A program made the translations under genes and the position numbers. DNA of 64,000 bases from Gerris lacustris. Its lineage: Eukaryota > Arthropoda > Insecta > Hemiptera > Gerridae. The notes beneath the pieces are model-generated. The model saw only the letters and a program-made list of their open reading frames with translations, ran no database searches and was not told the origin of the DNA. Shown here piece by piece: positions 12,570 through 24,175 of the stretch (positions within the stretch are counted from its first letter, which is position 1; each line of letters opens with the position of its first letter). The stretch lies in the NCBI GenBank assembly GCA_951217055.1, contig OX578286.1:17431102-17495101 (forward strand), in the 5' to 3' direction.

Positions 12570-15500
12570 TATTGATAATACTATTTCCCGAAGCTTATAC
12601 GCCCCCCCGGTGGAGGTAGGGGACCGGTTTTCGGGGGCCGGGTGTGTTCCGGTCCGAAACGGTCGGGGACCGCGTGAAAACCGCCTCCGGTGACCCGTTT
12701 CCCGGTTACGGGCGAAGATATCGCCCGTTTTCCCGGCAGGGTCCAGGGGGCGCGGCCACGCGAAAAAAAATATTCCGACCCCGCGGCGTCGTGGGGCGCA
12801 TTAGGGGCGACGACTTTTAGAGGAAACTTTTTTCCCCCCGGCGTACGGGGGGGGCGCTAAAATTCCAAAACCCCCGATTTTGGGGCCTTTTTCGGACGCG
12901 TTTATCTTTTTCCCCGTTCACTTTAAAAAAAAAACAAAAAACTATTTTTTCCTAAATTTAGAGGCCTACAAAAAAGGAACTTTGGGTCGGACCGCTGCGG
13001 TCGACCGTATCCGAGTTATGCGGAAAAAACCGTTTTTCGAGGGGGAAGAAAAATTTCAAAAAATCGCGGCGTGGCAACCACGCGCGCTGAATTTTTTTCC
13101 ACCTGATACATTTTAGGGGGGAGTCTCACGAGTGAGAAAATACCGCCCGCGGATTTTCCCTACTTTCCGTTTGGCGTCGGGAACTCCCCCCGTTTTACCG
13201 CAAAACGGAAAATGCGAAAAAAAAAATTTCGTCATTTGTTTTCTCCTCGACTATACGTAGTGGAAATACCGTTTGAGGGGCGATCGATAGGCGAAAGTGA
13301 TTCCTTTAAAGAAAAAAATACCGAGGGGCGGTTGGAGGCGAAGGGCGGCGGCGGGGGCGGTGCGCGTCCCGCAGACGGGCCGATTTTCGCGTTTTTTCGG
13401 CCGACCCCGCCGACTTGGAGGCGGTACATGGAGCCTTAAACTCGAGAGTTTCCCGACGGGACTCCCAGGGTACTTTTGGCACATAGTGGCCTAAGAGAAA
13501 CCGTTTTCCTTTTTTCTTAGCTAACGACATTTTTCCCGTGGGGGGGCGAAAACCCCCATTTTTGGTCGATTTTGGCCGAAAAACACGACTTTGCCGACTT
13601 CGAGGTGGGAACTGGCCCCTTAAACTCGAGAGTTTCCCGACGAGACTTATAGTGTATTTCCGGGGTACGGTCCCCTCAAAGGAACCGGTGGATTTATAAT
13701 TTCACTGCACACGGTTCTCTTCCGGGGGCGGAAAATGTCAAAAAAATTTGGAATTTTTTTCCCCGTTTTCCGCCAATTATGTCCACTTGGAGGCCCATGT
13801 AGCCCCCCTTAAATTGCGTCTAGACAAACGAAACCTATGGGGCGTCTGACCCCGACTGTCCTCTACACGAAACCTCTTTCGTTTTTTTTTCGCCGGTGTC
13901 CGGGCGCCGTACGGGGGGGATCAAATATGAAAAAAGTGAAATTTCAGTTAACGAGTTACAAAAAAGTATTTGTATCTCCTCCTAGGGTTTTAAAAGTTGA
14001 GATTTGGGACCAATTGCATCTTTTAGGGTTAGGTGTCGGACACACCAACAAACCCTTCGTTTTTCGAAATTTCGATTTTGGGGCCCCCCACGAATTTTTG
14101 AAATTTTTGTCTGTATATATTTCCCCCCGCTTTTGTTAACTTCGGGGCCCCCGTAGCCCCCCTTTAAATGCGTTTAGACAAACGAAACTTATTGGGCGTC
14201 TGACCCGTACAGTCCTGTACACGAAAACCCTTTCGGTTTTTTTTCGCCGGTTTCCGGGCGCCGTACGGGGGGGATCAAAACCGAAAAAAGTGAAATTTCA
14301 GTTAACGAGTTACAAAAAAGTATTTGTATCTCCTCCTAGGGTTTTAAAAGTGGAGATTTGGGACCAATTGCATCTTTTAGGGTTAGGTGTCGGACACACC
14401 AACAAACCCTTCGTTTTTCGAAATTTCGATTATAGGGCCCCCCCCGTTTTTTTGAAATTTTCGTCTGCCCATAAAATTTTCCCTATTTATTTTATGGTAC
14501 CCTTGATTTTTTTACGTGTAGACATATATAAGGAATAACGCTATACAAAAAATCAGTTCTCTACCACTTATAGTGTTCGGGAAAAAAAATGTCAAAGTTT
14601 CGAAAATTTCGTCTTTTTCGACCCTTTTTTTTACACCGCTTTTTTTGACTTTAAACCGTCGTAGTTCCCTCTAAAGTGCGAATATCGAGTTGATTTTCGA
14701 TGGGCGTCTTCACCCCACGGTGGTTTACCGAAACCTTCTTCGATTTTTTTTTTCACCGGTGCCCGGGCGCCGTGCCGGGGGGCGAAAACCCCCATTCTTG
14801 CTCGATTTTGGCCAAAAAAACACGACTTTGCCCACTTCGAGGTGGTAAACGGACCTTTAAACTTGAGAGTTTCCCGACGGGGCTCCCAGGGAACTTTTGG
14901 CACATAGTGGCCTACGAGAAACCGTTTTCCGTTTTTCTTAACTACCGACGGTTTTCCCCTGGGGGGGGGGGGGGTGAAAACCCCGATATTTGGTCGATTT
15001 TGGCCGAAAAACACGACTTTGCCGACTTCGAGGTGGTAAACGGCCCCTTAAACTCGAGAGTTTTCCGACGGGACTCCTAGGGTACTTTTGGCACATACAG
15101 TGGCCTAAGAGAAACGGTTTTTCTTTTTTCTTAGCTAACGACATTTTTCCCGTGGGGGGGCCAAAACCCCCATTTTTGGTCGATTATGGCCGAAAAACAC
15201 GACTTTGCCGAGTCATTTTTTTTCTCCACGATTATATGTAGTGGAAATACCGTTTGGAGGGCGATTAATAGGCAAAAGTGATTCCTTCAAGGAAAAAAAT
15301 ACGAGGGGGCGGTCGAAGGTGAGGGGCGGCGGCGGGGGCGGACCGCGTCCCTCCGACGGCCCGGTTTCCGCATTTTTTCGGCCGACCCCGCCGACTTCGA
15401 GGCGGTACATGGACCCTTAAACTCGGAAGTTTCTCGACGGGACTCCCAGGGTACTTTTGGCACATAGTGGCCTAAGAGAAACCGTTTTTCTTTTTTCTTA

Positions 15501-16309
15501 GCTAACGACATTTTTCCCAAGGGGGGGGTGAAAACCCCCATTTTTGGTCGATTTTGGCCAAAAAACACGACTTTGCTGACTTCGAGGTGGTAACTGGCCC
15601 CTTAAACTCGAGAGTTTCCCGACGGGACTTATAGGGTATTTCCGGGGTACGGTCCCCTCAAAGGACTCGGTCGATTTATAATTTCAATGCACACGGTTCT
15701 CTTCCAGGGGCGAAAATGTCAAAAGAATTGGGAATTTTCCCCCGTTTTCCGCCACTTACTTCGCTTTAAGTCGCTTTTTCGACTTTAAATCCCCGTAGCT
15801 CCCTCTTAAATGCGAATATCGGGCAGATTTTTTGTGGGCGTCTCTATCTCACGGTTTTTGACCGAAAACTCATTCGATTTTTTTTTTTACCGGTACCTTA
15901 GCGCCTTGGGGGCCCCAATATCCGTTTAAGGGGTTTTTCGAATTTCTTTAAACTGGCATAGCGATTTCCCGGTAGCCTGTGGAGAAAAACGATTCAAGGC
16001 TTTTTTGTAGTCGACGAGTAGGACTTTATTCCCATATAAGACACCAGGCTGTCAGATCTAAAGTACGCCGACTATGAGAGATTAAAATTGAATTATGAAC
16101 TAGAAACTCAAATTTTACCGGGTTTTAGCCTCTAAAATTTTCCCTAATAGCTTTATCTAGATAAAACTATAGTTTTTCTTTATCGCCTTGCCGAATCCTT
16201 TAAAATGATATATATGTCGATCCGATCGGGCGACTTTCGATTTTCACTAAAATAATCACAGGTCCCTAGCCTAGCTTTTTTTTTATAACAAAAAAAAAAA
16301 TCTTTTTTT
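12570..16309. repeat. GC-rich array spacer, copy 3 (longest)
   Basis: It contains a sub-repeat of about 185-193 bp marked by GACTCCCAGGGTACTTTTGG at about 13460, 15074 and 15442, with variants at about 13647, 14881 and 15627. It also has an internal direct duplication of about 355 bp: GTGAAATTTCAGTTAACGAG occurs near 13935 and 14290. Opposed open frames come from the repeat and are not supported as genes. Confidence 0.8.
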
Positions 16310-18500
16310 GGTCGACGACCCCACATGTTTTATACATGGTTGGAAAGCTAATTTTCTTTAATAGCGGAGACACTCTTGAACTTTTTTCTTCCCGATCAAT
16401 GTTTTCCGAGAAAAGCCCAAAAAACATCGAAATTCCCAAATTTCACTCAATCTTTGGACGCCATTATCTCGGAAAATATTGGTCAGGGAAAAAAAGTTTT
16501 GTGAGTATGACCCCCAGTGAAAAAAAAAAATCTTTCCAACCATATATAACACGTATGGGGTCGTCGACCAAAAAATTTCCCCAAATCGAGAACGGCAAAA
16601 TCTGGGGAATTTCGACAAATTTTTGCATGGTGCTCCGAATTTCCCCAAATTCGGTATGCACCCGTTGTTTGACACCACAAAAAGGATTATGAAAGAATTG
16701 TCCGGAAAAAAAAATGTCCGGCCCCCTCCCATAATTTTGAAATTTTTATATGCCCTTAAAATTTTTTTAGACGCATTTACGGGGTTATTAAATTTTTTAC
16801 GTGTAAGAAGCCGTAATGTATGATGCTATGCAAAAAATTAGGGTTCTAAGGCTAAAGCTTTTTGGGGGAAAAAATGTTGAATAATTTGGGGTTCAGTCTA
16901 AAATTAATAAATCCCCACTTTTTCGAGGTTCGAAGTGGCTCAACTTTTTCCCTGTATCCCGTGGAGAAAAACTCTACTGGCCTTTTTTGTAGCCCGCAAA
17001 TAGACCTTTAAGCCCATATATGACACGAGGCGGTCGGACTTATAGTACGCCCACTACGAGAGATTGAAATTGAATTACGTACTAAAAACCCAATTTGCAC
17101 CCGTTCTTAGCCTCTAAAATTTCCCCAAATGGCTTTTTCCCGGAAAAGCGATAGTTCTTCTTGATCGTCTTGCCAAAACCTTTAAAATGATATATATATC
17201 GACCCGATCGGGTGACTTTCGATTTTCACTAAAATAATCACAGGTAAGTAGGCTGGATTTTTTTGGGGGAAAAAAATAATTTTTTTTTTGGTCGATGACC
17301 CCACATGTTTTTCACATGGTTGGAAAGCTAATTTTTTTTTAATAGGGGAGACACTCTTGAACTTTTTTCTTCCCGATCAATATTTTCCGAGAAAAGCCCA
17401 CAAAACATGGTTTCCCGCCAAAAAGTCCCAATTTTTGATCGCCATTATCTCGGAAAATATTGGTCAGGTAAAAAAAAATTTAAGGGTATGACCCCAAGTG
17501 AAAAAAAAAACCTTTCCAACCATGTATAACACATATATGGTTGTTGACCAAAAATTTCCCCGAAATCGAGAACGGCAAAATCTGGGAAATTTCGATTAAT
17601 TTTTGCATGGTGCTCCGATTTTCACCAAATTCGATATACACCCGTTGTTTGACACCACAAAAAGGATTATGAAAGTATTTTCCGGAAAAAAAAATTTCCG
17701 GGCCCCCCTCCATAATTTTGAAATTTTTATATGCCCATAAAATTTGTTTAGACGAATTTACGGGGTTCTTAAATTTTTAACGTGTAGAAAGCCGTAATAA
17801 ATGACGCTATGCAAAAAATTAGGCTTCTAAGGGTAAAACTTTTTGGGGAAAAAAAGTGAATAATTTGGGGTTCACTCTAAAATTAATAAATCCACGTTTT
17901 TCCGCTCTTCGAAGTGGCATATCTTTTTCGAGAGATTGAAATTGAATTACGCACTAGAAACAAAAATGTCACCCGTTTTTAGGCTCTAAAATTTCCCCAA
18001 ATGGCTTTATAAGGGTAAAACTATAGTTTTTCTTGATCGCCTTGCCAAAACCTTTAAAATGATATATATATCGAGAAAGCCGTAATAAATGACGCTATGC
18101 AAAAAATTAGGCTTCTAAGGGTAAAACTTTTTGGGAAAAAAAATTGAATAATTTGGGGTTCACTCTAAAATTAATAAATCCACGTTTTTCCGCTCTTCGA
18201 AGTGGCATATCTTTTTCCCCGTATGCCGTGGAGAAAAACGCTACGGAGCATTTTTGTAGCCCGCAAATAGACCTTTATGGCCATATAAGACACGATGCGG
18301 TCGGACCTAAATTACGCCCCCTACGAGAGATTGAAATTGAATTACGCACTAGAAACAAAAATGTCCCCCGTTTTTAGGCTCTAAAATTTCCCCAAATGGC
18401 TTTATAAGGGTAAAACTATAGTTTTTCTTGATCGCCTTGCCAAAACCTTTAAAATGATATATATATCGAGATGATCGGGCGACTTTCGATTTTCACGAAT
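16310..18500 (+). repeat. Final 983-bp block with a local duplication/deletion
   Basis: Units start at 16310 and 17290 (spacing 980). The segment starting AGAAAGCCGTAATAAATGAC occurs at about 17785 and again at about 18074. The first copy lacks about 105 bp around 17929, where TTTTTC joins straight to GAGAGATTGAAATTG. This is a recent-looking tandem duplication combined with a deletion, next to the array end. Confidence 0.88.
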
Positions 18501-18504
18501 TTTA

Positions 18505-18704
18505 TACGGGCGCCAACCCTATACGGGCGCAAACCCTATACCGGCGCCAACACTATGCGCGCGCCAACACTATACCAGCGCCAACACTATACCGGCGCCA
18601 ACACTATACCGGCGTCAACACTATACCGGCGCCAACACTATACGTGCGCCAACACTATACCGGCGCCAACACTATACGTACGCCAACACTATACCGGCGC
18701 CAAC
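18505..18704 (+). repeat. 17-bp minisatellite, copy 4 (terminal, divergent)
   Basis: The same 17-bp period with more substitutions than copies 1-3 (GTACGCCAACACTATAC, GCGCGCCAACACTATAC). The stronger decay at the edge fits weaker homogenisation at the end of an array. Confidence 0.93.
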
Positions 18705-18756
18705 AGCTGGCTGAGTTCCGCTGGCCGCCGCTTGCGGCGGCCACGGGACCAGCTAG
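18705..18756 (+). mobile_element. Terminal hairpin-CTAG at the array boundary (possible Helitron-like 3' end)
   Basis: The right arm GCGGCGGCCACGGGACCAG plus CTAG is intact; the left arm is degraded (GCTGGCTGAGTTCCGCTGG). Similarity to the other copies fades within about 15 bp after CTAG, where unrelated AT-rich DNA begins. Ending at a hairpin plus CTRR next to T is the layout of Helitron/Helentron 3' ends. No Rep/helicase gene and no 5' end are in the window, so the assignment is an inference. Confidence 0.4.
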
Positions 18757-19141
18757 TTTTGACTAATATAACAACTTTTTGTCATCTATATCTACAAAAA
18801 CGGATTTGAGGAAAAAAATCTATATAATACAAAGAGTACTAAACTTCATCATAATATATAACTAGCCTTTACCTCGCAATCTACGTGGGGCTAATGCTAG
18901 GAATCTGTGGTCATGTTTCTTATAAACATGTATAGGCCAAGATATTAAATAAAAATTCGTGTGGTGTCGCGGGATACCCGGTAGGAACGAAGTTCCTTAC
19001 ACTTTTCATTAAATATAAATGATAAAATCACACTGCTAAATATACGATGCTATCTGCTTATACATGGCGGAGTTAGAAAAGAGACAAAATTAAAAGTAAC
19101 TAACTGTTTGTAATTAGTTAAGGCAAAATTAAGAGAAAAGT
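18757..19141. repeat. Array-flanking DNA with RTE-like tail and family V fragment
   Basis: After about 100 bp of AT-rich DNA, ACTAGCCTTTACCTCGCAAT at about 18862 resembles, inverted, the segment at about 56760-56845 (CATGAGCCCCACGCGG). From about 18961 a fragment starting GTGTCGCGGGATACCCGG and holding GGAACGAAGTTCCTTACA matches 41404-41600. No gene is seen. Confidence 0.6.
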
Positions 19142-19510
19142 TTTTTTTACTTTCTCATATGAAGAGGAAGTATTGTGATGGCGCGAAAATTCGATTTTGA
19201 GATTTTGATGGATTTACACGTTTTGAGGTCCCCTGAGTCGAAAAATGTTTTTTTTTTTTAATACAAATCAAACGATATAAGCCTTTTTCCCGGGAAAAAT
19301 CTAGTTCCTGAGAAAATAGCTTTAAACACGGATAGAGAGAGCCCGGGTTCGATTCCCCGCCTAGGAGAGTAATTTTTAAAAGAATAATTAAAAGTAAATT
19401 AAAAGTAATTTTTTAAAATAATAATTAAACGTACGTACGAAAACTAATAAATAGAAAACACTGGCCTCAGTAATTCTGAACTAGTATATGAGAAATTTTG
19501 TCTGAGTTGT
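19142..19510 (+). mobile_element. Family Y repeat with tRNA-like B box
   Basis: It starts with a short hairpin, TACTTTCTC...GAGGAAGTA, continues with GTGATGGCGCGAAAATTCG and TTTTACACG-type text, and includes GGTTCGATTCCCCGCC, a close match to the Pol III B box (GGTTCGANTCC). An A-box-like TAGCTTTAAA lies about 35 nt upstream. Other copies are at 22790-23230, 40970-41390, 47640-47980, 52010-52275 and 62375-62890. A SINE-like origin is likely but not proven. Confidence 0.55.
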
Positions 19511-19603
19511 CTCGGACCGATGTTTTGATCATTGAAGCAATCCTTTAATTAATAAGAATAAAATACGCTCTAAATCGCATTTTGGAGGCTATTTAAAAAT
19601 ACT

Positions 19604-19870
19604 CTGCCAATTGGTGTGGCACGTAGCTTCCTCGCATACTATCCTGTACTTAAATTATGCGCTTTTACAACCTATTATTGTCTAATTTATTTAATTTCCT
19701 CTCCTTTTTTTAAAATCTTTCAAAATTATTTAATATTTGTACAATAAAATAAGTATGAATTTAGAAGAATTTAATGTGCGCAGATGATTCAAATTAATAT
19801 GGGACCACCGACCACCAGTAGGCCACATAAAAACAAACTTTTCAAATTTCTTAAAATACTGATCAACAAA
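19604..19870 (+). mobile_element. Family X repeat, 5' part
   Basis: It begins CTGCCAATTGGTGTGGCACG, as in the longer copies at 25853, 49100 (minus), 51387 and 60505. Only the first half is present; the 3' hairpin is missing. Confidence 0.65.
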
Positions 19871-19947
19871 TAATTATTCTTGATTTTACCTTTGCAATAT
19901 AATTATCGGATTTAATTGAATATTTGTTGCTTTATTTTTTACTACGT

Positions 19948-20575
19948 TTTTATTAGCTTGCTTTCTTGTTTGTTTGTTTGTCCGGTACAAATCTGGCAAT
20001 CGATTTCTAACTAACTTCCCGAATAGCTAGACATTTGAAACTTTTAGCATAGCTCAGAACACGATGACAATGCATTATTTAAATACTTTTAGCCATCTTT
20101 CAGCAGAATTTAATTGGATTTCAGCACATTTTGCTGTATGGAAAGTTAGTTCGGAGAAAATCCGCAAGTTATTTTATTTGTTTTGCCATATCCCATATTT
20201 ACAATCTTCATTTGACGTGTTTCAAATTTGTGATTTTTATAAATAAGAGAAAAACATTGAATGACAGCAAAACAGGAAACACATCGATTATATTATTTAT
20301 CGATTATATTATTCATATTATTTCAAATATATCAATGGCACGGTTTAGATTTGGTGTTGGGGAGATCCGTTGTACAAAGATTTGTCCTTTTATAGGTTTA
20401 AGATCAGCTCTCTAGATGGTTGTCATTTATGTGAAGTAAATAAATTCGGAACTATTTTTTTTTTTTTTTTTTCACTAACATTATATATTATACAAAAATA
20501 ACAATTATATTATCAAGATTACATACGATTCAACAGAAAATTTAAAAACGTAGTATATAAAAAGTTCTTTTAGCG
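19948..20575 (+). repeat. Dispersed repeat, inverted partner at 26490-27170
   Basis: The sequence from ACGTTTTTATTAGCTTGCTT through GATCAGCTCTCTAGATGG to AACGTAGTATATAAAAAGTT matches 26490-27170 in reverse with many substitutions and one replaced segment (about 20270-20335 against about 26718-26850). Short open frames in this copy are not preserved in the partner, so they are not called. Confidence 0.75.
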
Positions 20576-20705
20576 TATTTTCAAAGAAAATTACGCTATT
20601 GCAATGGCTTCAAAATTTTTGTAATGAGAATTTTTGAAAAATTTTTCCATGGAAATCCGTTTTAGACCATTCTGAATCGATTCCTAAAATTTAACACTTT
20701 TTTTT

Positions 20706-20786
20706 ATGTATGTATGTATATATGTATGTATATATGTATGTATATATGTATGTATATATGTATGTATATATGTATGTATATATGTG
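20706..20786 (+). repeat. 12-bp microsatellite (TATGTATGTATA)n
   Basis: About six perfect or near-perfect 12-bp units. The open frame across it reads a four-residue repeat and is not a gene. Confidence 0.95.
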
Positions 20787-20789
20787 TCA

Positions 20790-21120
20790 CTCCAGACGAT
20801 ATCTCCCCTTAGGATGCACTTAACAATTTCAAACAAATTTTATAATGTCAATAATATCAAAAGAAAGGATGAGTTCGTTGGCCAGAATTTTTGGAGTCCA
20901 TTTAGGGGTAAAATTTTGACCATATAGGGTCAAATAACTTGTTTTTTCCATTTTACCCCCCTTTTATGTGAAAATATGATAAAAGTGTAAATAACAACAA
21001 TTACTGTACTCTTAAAGAGCTTTCCAACGACATGCATCTTGAAGGGTAAATACTATTTTGACTTTTGTACCCCGTACCCCTGTGCACCAATTTTTTTTTT
21101 TTTCACCCGAGCAAATTCTA
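20790..21120 (+). repeat. Dispersed repeat shared with 39763-40050
   Basis: Shared phrases include TGTACTCTTAAAGAGCTTTC, CCAACGACATGCA and TTTTGTACCCCGTACCCCTG. The copy at 39763 runs further right and includes CGGATCGGTTCAGCCGTTTA. The class is unknown; no coding frame is preserved. Confidence 0.7.
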
Positions 21121-21719
21121 AACCAAAATTTTCCTATATTATCATAAGCCAATAAAACGCTGATTTCTTTGAAAATTCGCTCATTAAGTCATGGTGCATG
21201 ACTGGACTTTTTATCATGAAATTATTAAAGTTTTTATTTCAGTAATAATACTTTTTTTTTGGTCTTTTTGGAGTTTAAATAAGTTTATTTTCATTTAGAA
21301 TTATCACGTTTCGAAAATTAAAAACGGGATGAAATAAAATGTAAATATAATAGAATAAACGATTTAATTCACGTGCATCTGACAACATTAATTAAAAATT
21401 TTATAATTAGATTACGAACAAACTAATGATATATAATCAATATTTTCTCTACAACGACAAAATTATTAAACAAATTTCATTTTAAATAATAATTATAAAA
21501 ACAATATTTAATTGTTGTAATTGTGAACTCACCTTCGGAAGGTAAATTATTGCTAATATTTACAATTAAAATTGAACTTTTATTTTAAAAAGGGCAATAA
21601 TAATAGATAAAAAAAAAAAAAATAAGGAAAAAAAGTTAAAAATTAAGTTTGTTTTAGACCAGAATATATACTTTAAACATATACACCGTATATCATATAC
21701 CGACGTATATCCTATTAAA

Positions 21720-21872
21720 ATAATTTAAAATACTATTTTTTTTTTCTTTTTCTCACTTTCTCCCAAGGTATATAAGAAAAGTATTGTTTTCACCCAAAAA
21801 ATCAGAAATCGAGATTTCAACGGAATTATCCGTTTTGGGTGTTTTAAGACGATTTGAGTGGTTTTTAGCTGG

Positions 21873-21907
<35 letters not shown>

Positions 21908-22260
21908 GTCACGCATAACTCCCACAGTTTTTAAGCTAGAGAGTTGAAACTTGGTACAAAAATCAGTCCTTGCACGTAGTTTTGCTGCCCGGAAAATCAA
22001 TATTTTCCGCCATCTTGAACCCAGTTTGCTGAGTCAGCGAAACTTTTAAAATAAATCGTAAAAAATCGAAAAGTGGTCTGATCAAGTTTGAAATTTGGCA
22101 CGAATGTACCTCTCTGTATGACAAAAAACCCACCATATTTCATTGTGATATTGGCAGCCATTTTGAAGTTATCGATTTTTGAATTTTGAAACTTTGGCGG
22201 TTGAATATTTGGCGGTTAATACCAAAAGTATAAATACGTTTTTGACACATAGCAATATCG
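21720..22260. mobile_element. Insect-type interspersed repeat with (GTCT)n
   Basis: It contains (GTCT)n at about 21877-21908, GAGTTGAAACTTGGTACAAA and TTTTCCGCCATCTTG, phrases typical of non-autonomous repeats in insects. No ends can be placed with confidence. Confidence 0.5.
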
Positions 22261-22789
22261 TTGGAACCGGTAAAAAATAAAGAACAAATATAAAAAATTC
22301 CGATGAAATTCTATTACTTAGTGTAAAAGTTATAAGCGAACATAATTATTAATTAGTGCGATACTTTAGTTTGTTTACATCTGTCAAAATACCGCCAAAA
22401 TTCTAATAATTAAATGAAATAAAATAAATAAAAATAACGTATATAATTATTTTTTGAAAAATGATAAAGTTCCGAGGAAACCTGTACCCGATTTTTTTTG
22501 ATACTTTTTAAAAAGATTCTTTAAATAAAAAAAAAAAAATGGAATATTCAAATGTTTTTTTTTATAAAATAATAATTAAATTCAAAACAATGAAATTGAA
22601 TTAATCTTAAAGTAATAATAATGGTCAAGAATAATTAAGTTATTATTAACTTTCAATTTGCTTTTTTTCTTCAGCTTGATTCTTGTAAACATATTGACGT
22701 TTTGAAGAAAATGTACCGAGAACAACTTTGAATATTTAATTTTAATAGCCTTTATTTTTATTTTAAAAATATTGGTCCAAGACAAATTC
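22261..22789. other. AT-rich DNA, no feature seen
   Basis: Very AT-rich with poly-A and poly-T runs; only short frames of low-complexity composition. No RNA gene, promoter or repeat boundary could be recognised. Confidence 0.6.
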
Positions 22790-23230
22790 AGACAATTTTC
22801 TCATATATGATTTCATAATTACTTAGCCCAGTATTTTTCATTTATTAGTTTTCGTGTTTTCGTAGGTACATTCAATTATTATAAAATATTTAATCATAAT
22901 TTATCATAAAAATAACTTGTCCTCGGCGGGGAATCGAACCCGGCCTCTCTCCGTCCGTTTTTAAAGATATTTTCTCAGGAACTAGATTTTTCCCGGGAAA
23001 TCTGCATATATCGATAGATTTGTATTTAAACGGACTTTATTTTACAATTATTTAATCAAAATAGGAACCGTTTTCAGGATTTTTTCATGTTTTATCAAGA
23101 GTTTTTGGGGAGTAGTGCCCCCAAATTTGGAGCTAGAATTTATTTCTCGATTTCGCCTCGGGGTATGATTTTTCTGAACTTGTATGCCATATTTTGTCCA
23201 AATCGGCCCAGTAGTTAAAGTAAAGAAGGA
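22790..23230 (-). mobile_element. Family Y repeat (minus strand)
   Basis: Contains CGGCGGGGAATCGAACCCGG, the complement of the B-box segment, then CTCAGGAACTAGATTTTTCC, TTGGGGAGTAGTGCCCCCAA and CGATTTCGCCTCGGGGTATG. The order matches the copy at 40970-41390. Confidence 0.65.
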
Positions 23231-24108
23231 ATCTAAGTATGACTATGAACTATGACTGAAGTTTTGTTTGACTTAAATTCAATCTTGAATCAAAATTAGT
23301 TATTTATACATATATTCTGTGATATTAACATAGTTAATTGAATATAATGAGAGAAAATTATTTGTTTTGTTATAAAAAACAAAAATTATCAGTGCGATGT
23401 CCTTGAACAAAACAGTATCATTTACAAAGTAATACTAAATTTAGATTTTATTTTTATTACCATTATTTACATTTTTATATATATAAATCCTGACCAAAAA
23501 CATGTGTGTAAAATAATAAGCCAGTATATATAGCTTTGTATATATCCTCGTACTTTTGTTTTCAATAAAATAGAAACAGGAAATAATTATCATTGTTTAG
23601 AAGAAGTAGTTTGAAATGAAAAGACAAAGTGGCAAAGTATGTACCGCGAGTAGGGGTTCAAATTAAAATAAACAATTATCTAGTGTACGTGTGCGGACGA
23701 GCGGGAAGTGTATGTTTACTATATTAGAGCTCATTACTCTAAAAAGACCAATCACTCTTATTCCAATAAAAAATGCTATTAATGAGAGTAAAATAATACT
23801 TCAGTTTTGAAAATTTCTACTAGAAAGCGATAGTTTTTAACGCGGTTATTCTATTAGCCTTGTGAGGGGCAAGGAACCAGATCTATGCGGACTGTTTAAT
23901 TTCTCTTTATTTGGACATTAAACTCTACTAATAGTATAAACAATTTCAAGTTTCTAGGATTTCTAGAAGTGCCTTAGAATTATGATAAGTCAGTAGATAA
24001 GTGACAATATAACAAAACATTAGGCTCATATATCTTATAAACTAATACGGTTAGAGGTGTGAAATTTTTATTTCTGGTTTAAATGTAATGAATTTTACAA
24101 TCTATATG

Positions 24109-24112
<4 letters not shown>
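23231..24112. other. AT-rich intergenic DNA, no feature seen
   Basis: No repeat family of this window is recognised and no frame has coding character. Short TATA-type runs near 23480 are the only structure. Confidence 0.55.
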
Positions 24113-24163
<51 letters not shown>

Positions 24164-24175
24164 TATATATATATA
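24113..24175. repeat. (TA)n microsatellite
   Basis: About 60 bp of TA dinucleotides with one interruption. Confidence 0.97.

Larger units (their letters stand above)
1..18756. repeat. Composite higher-order satellite array (left end outside window)
   Basis: The whole interval is built from a few modules that recur: a unit of about 983 bp, a 17-bp minisatellite, a GC-rich hairpin ending CTAG, and GC-rich spacers. Successive hairpins end at 732, 7125, 12569 and 18756, giving higher-order units of 6393, 5444 and 6187 bp. The base use (many CpG, runs of G, C, A and T of 7-12 bases) differs sharply from the AT-rich DNA after 18.76 kb. The array is cut by the window start, which falls inside a 983-bp-type unit. 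Open frames here track repeat period or homopolymer length, differ between copies, and are not taken as genes. Confidence 0.93.
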
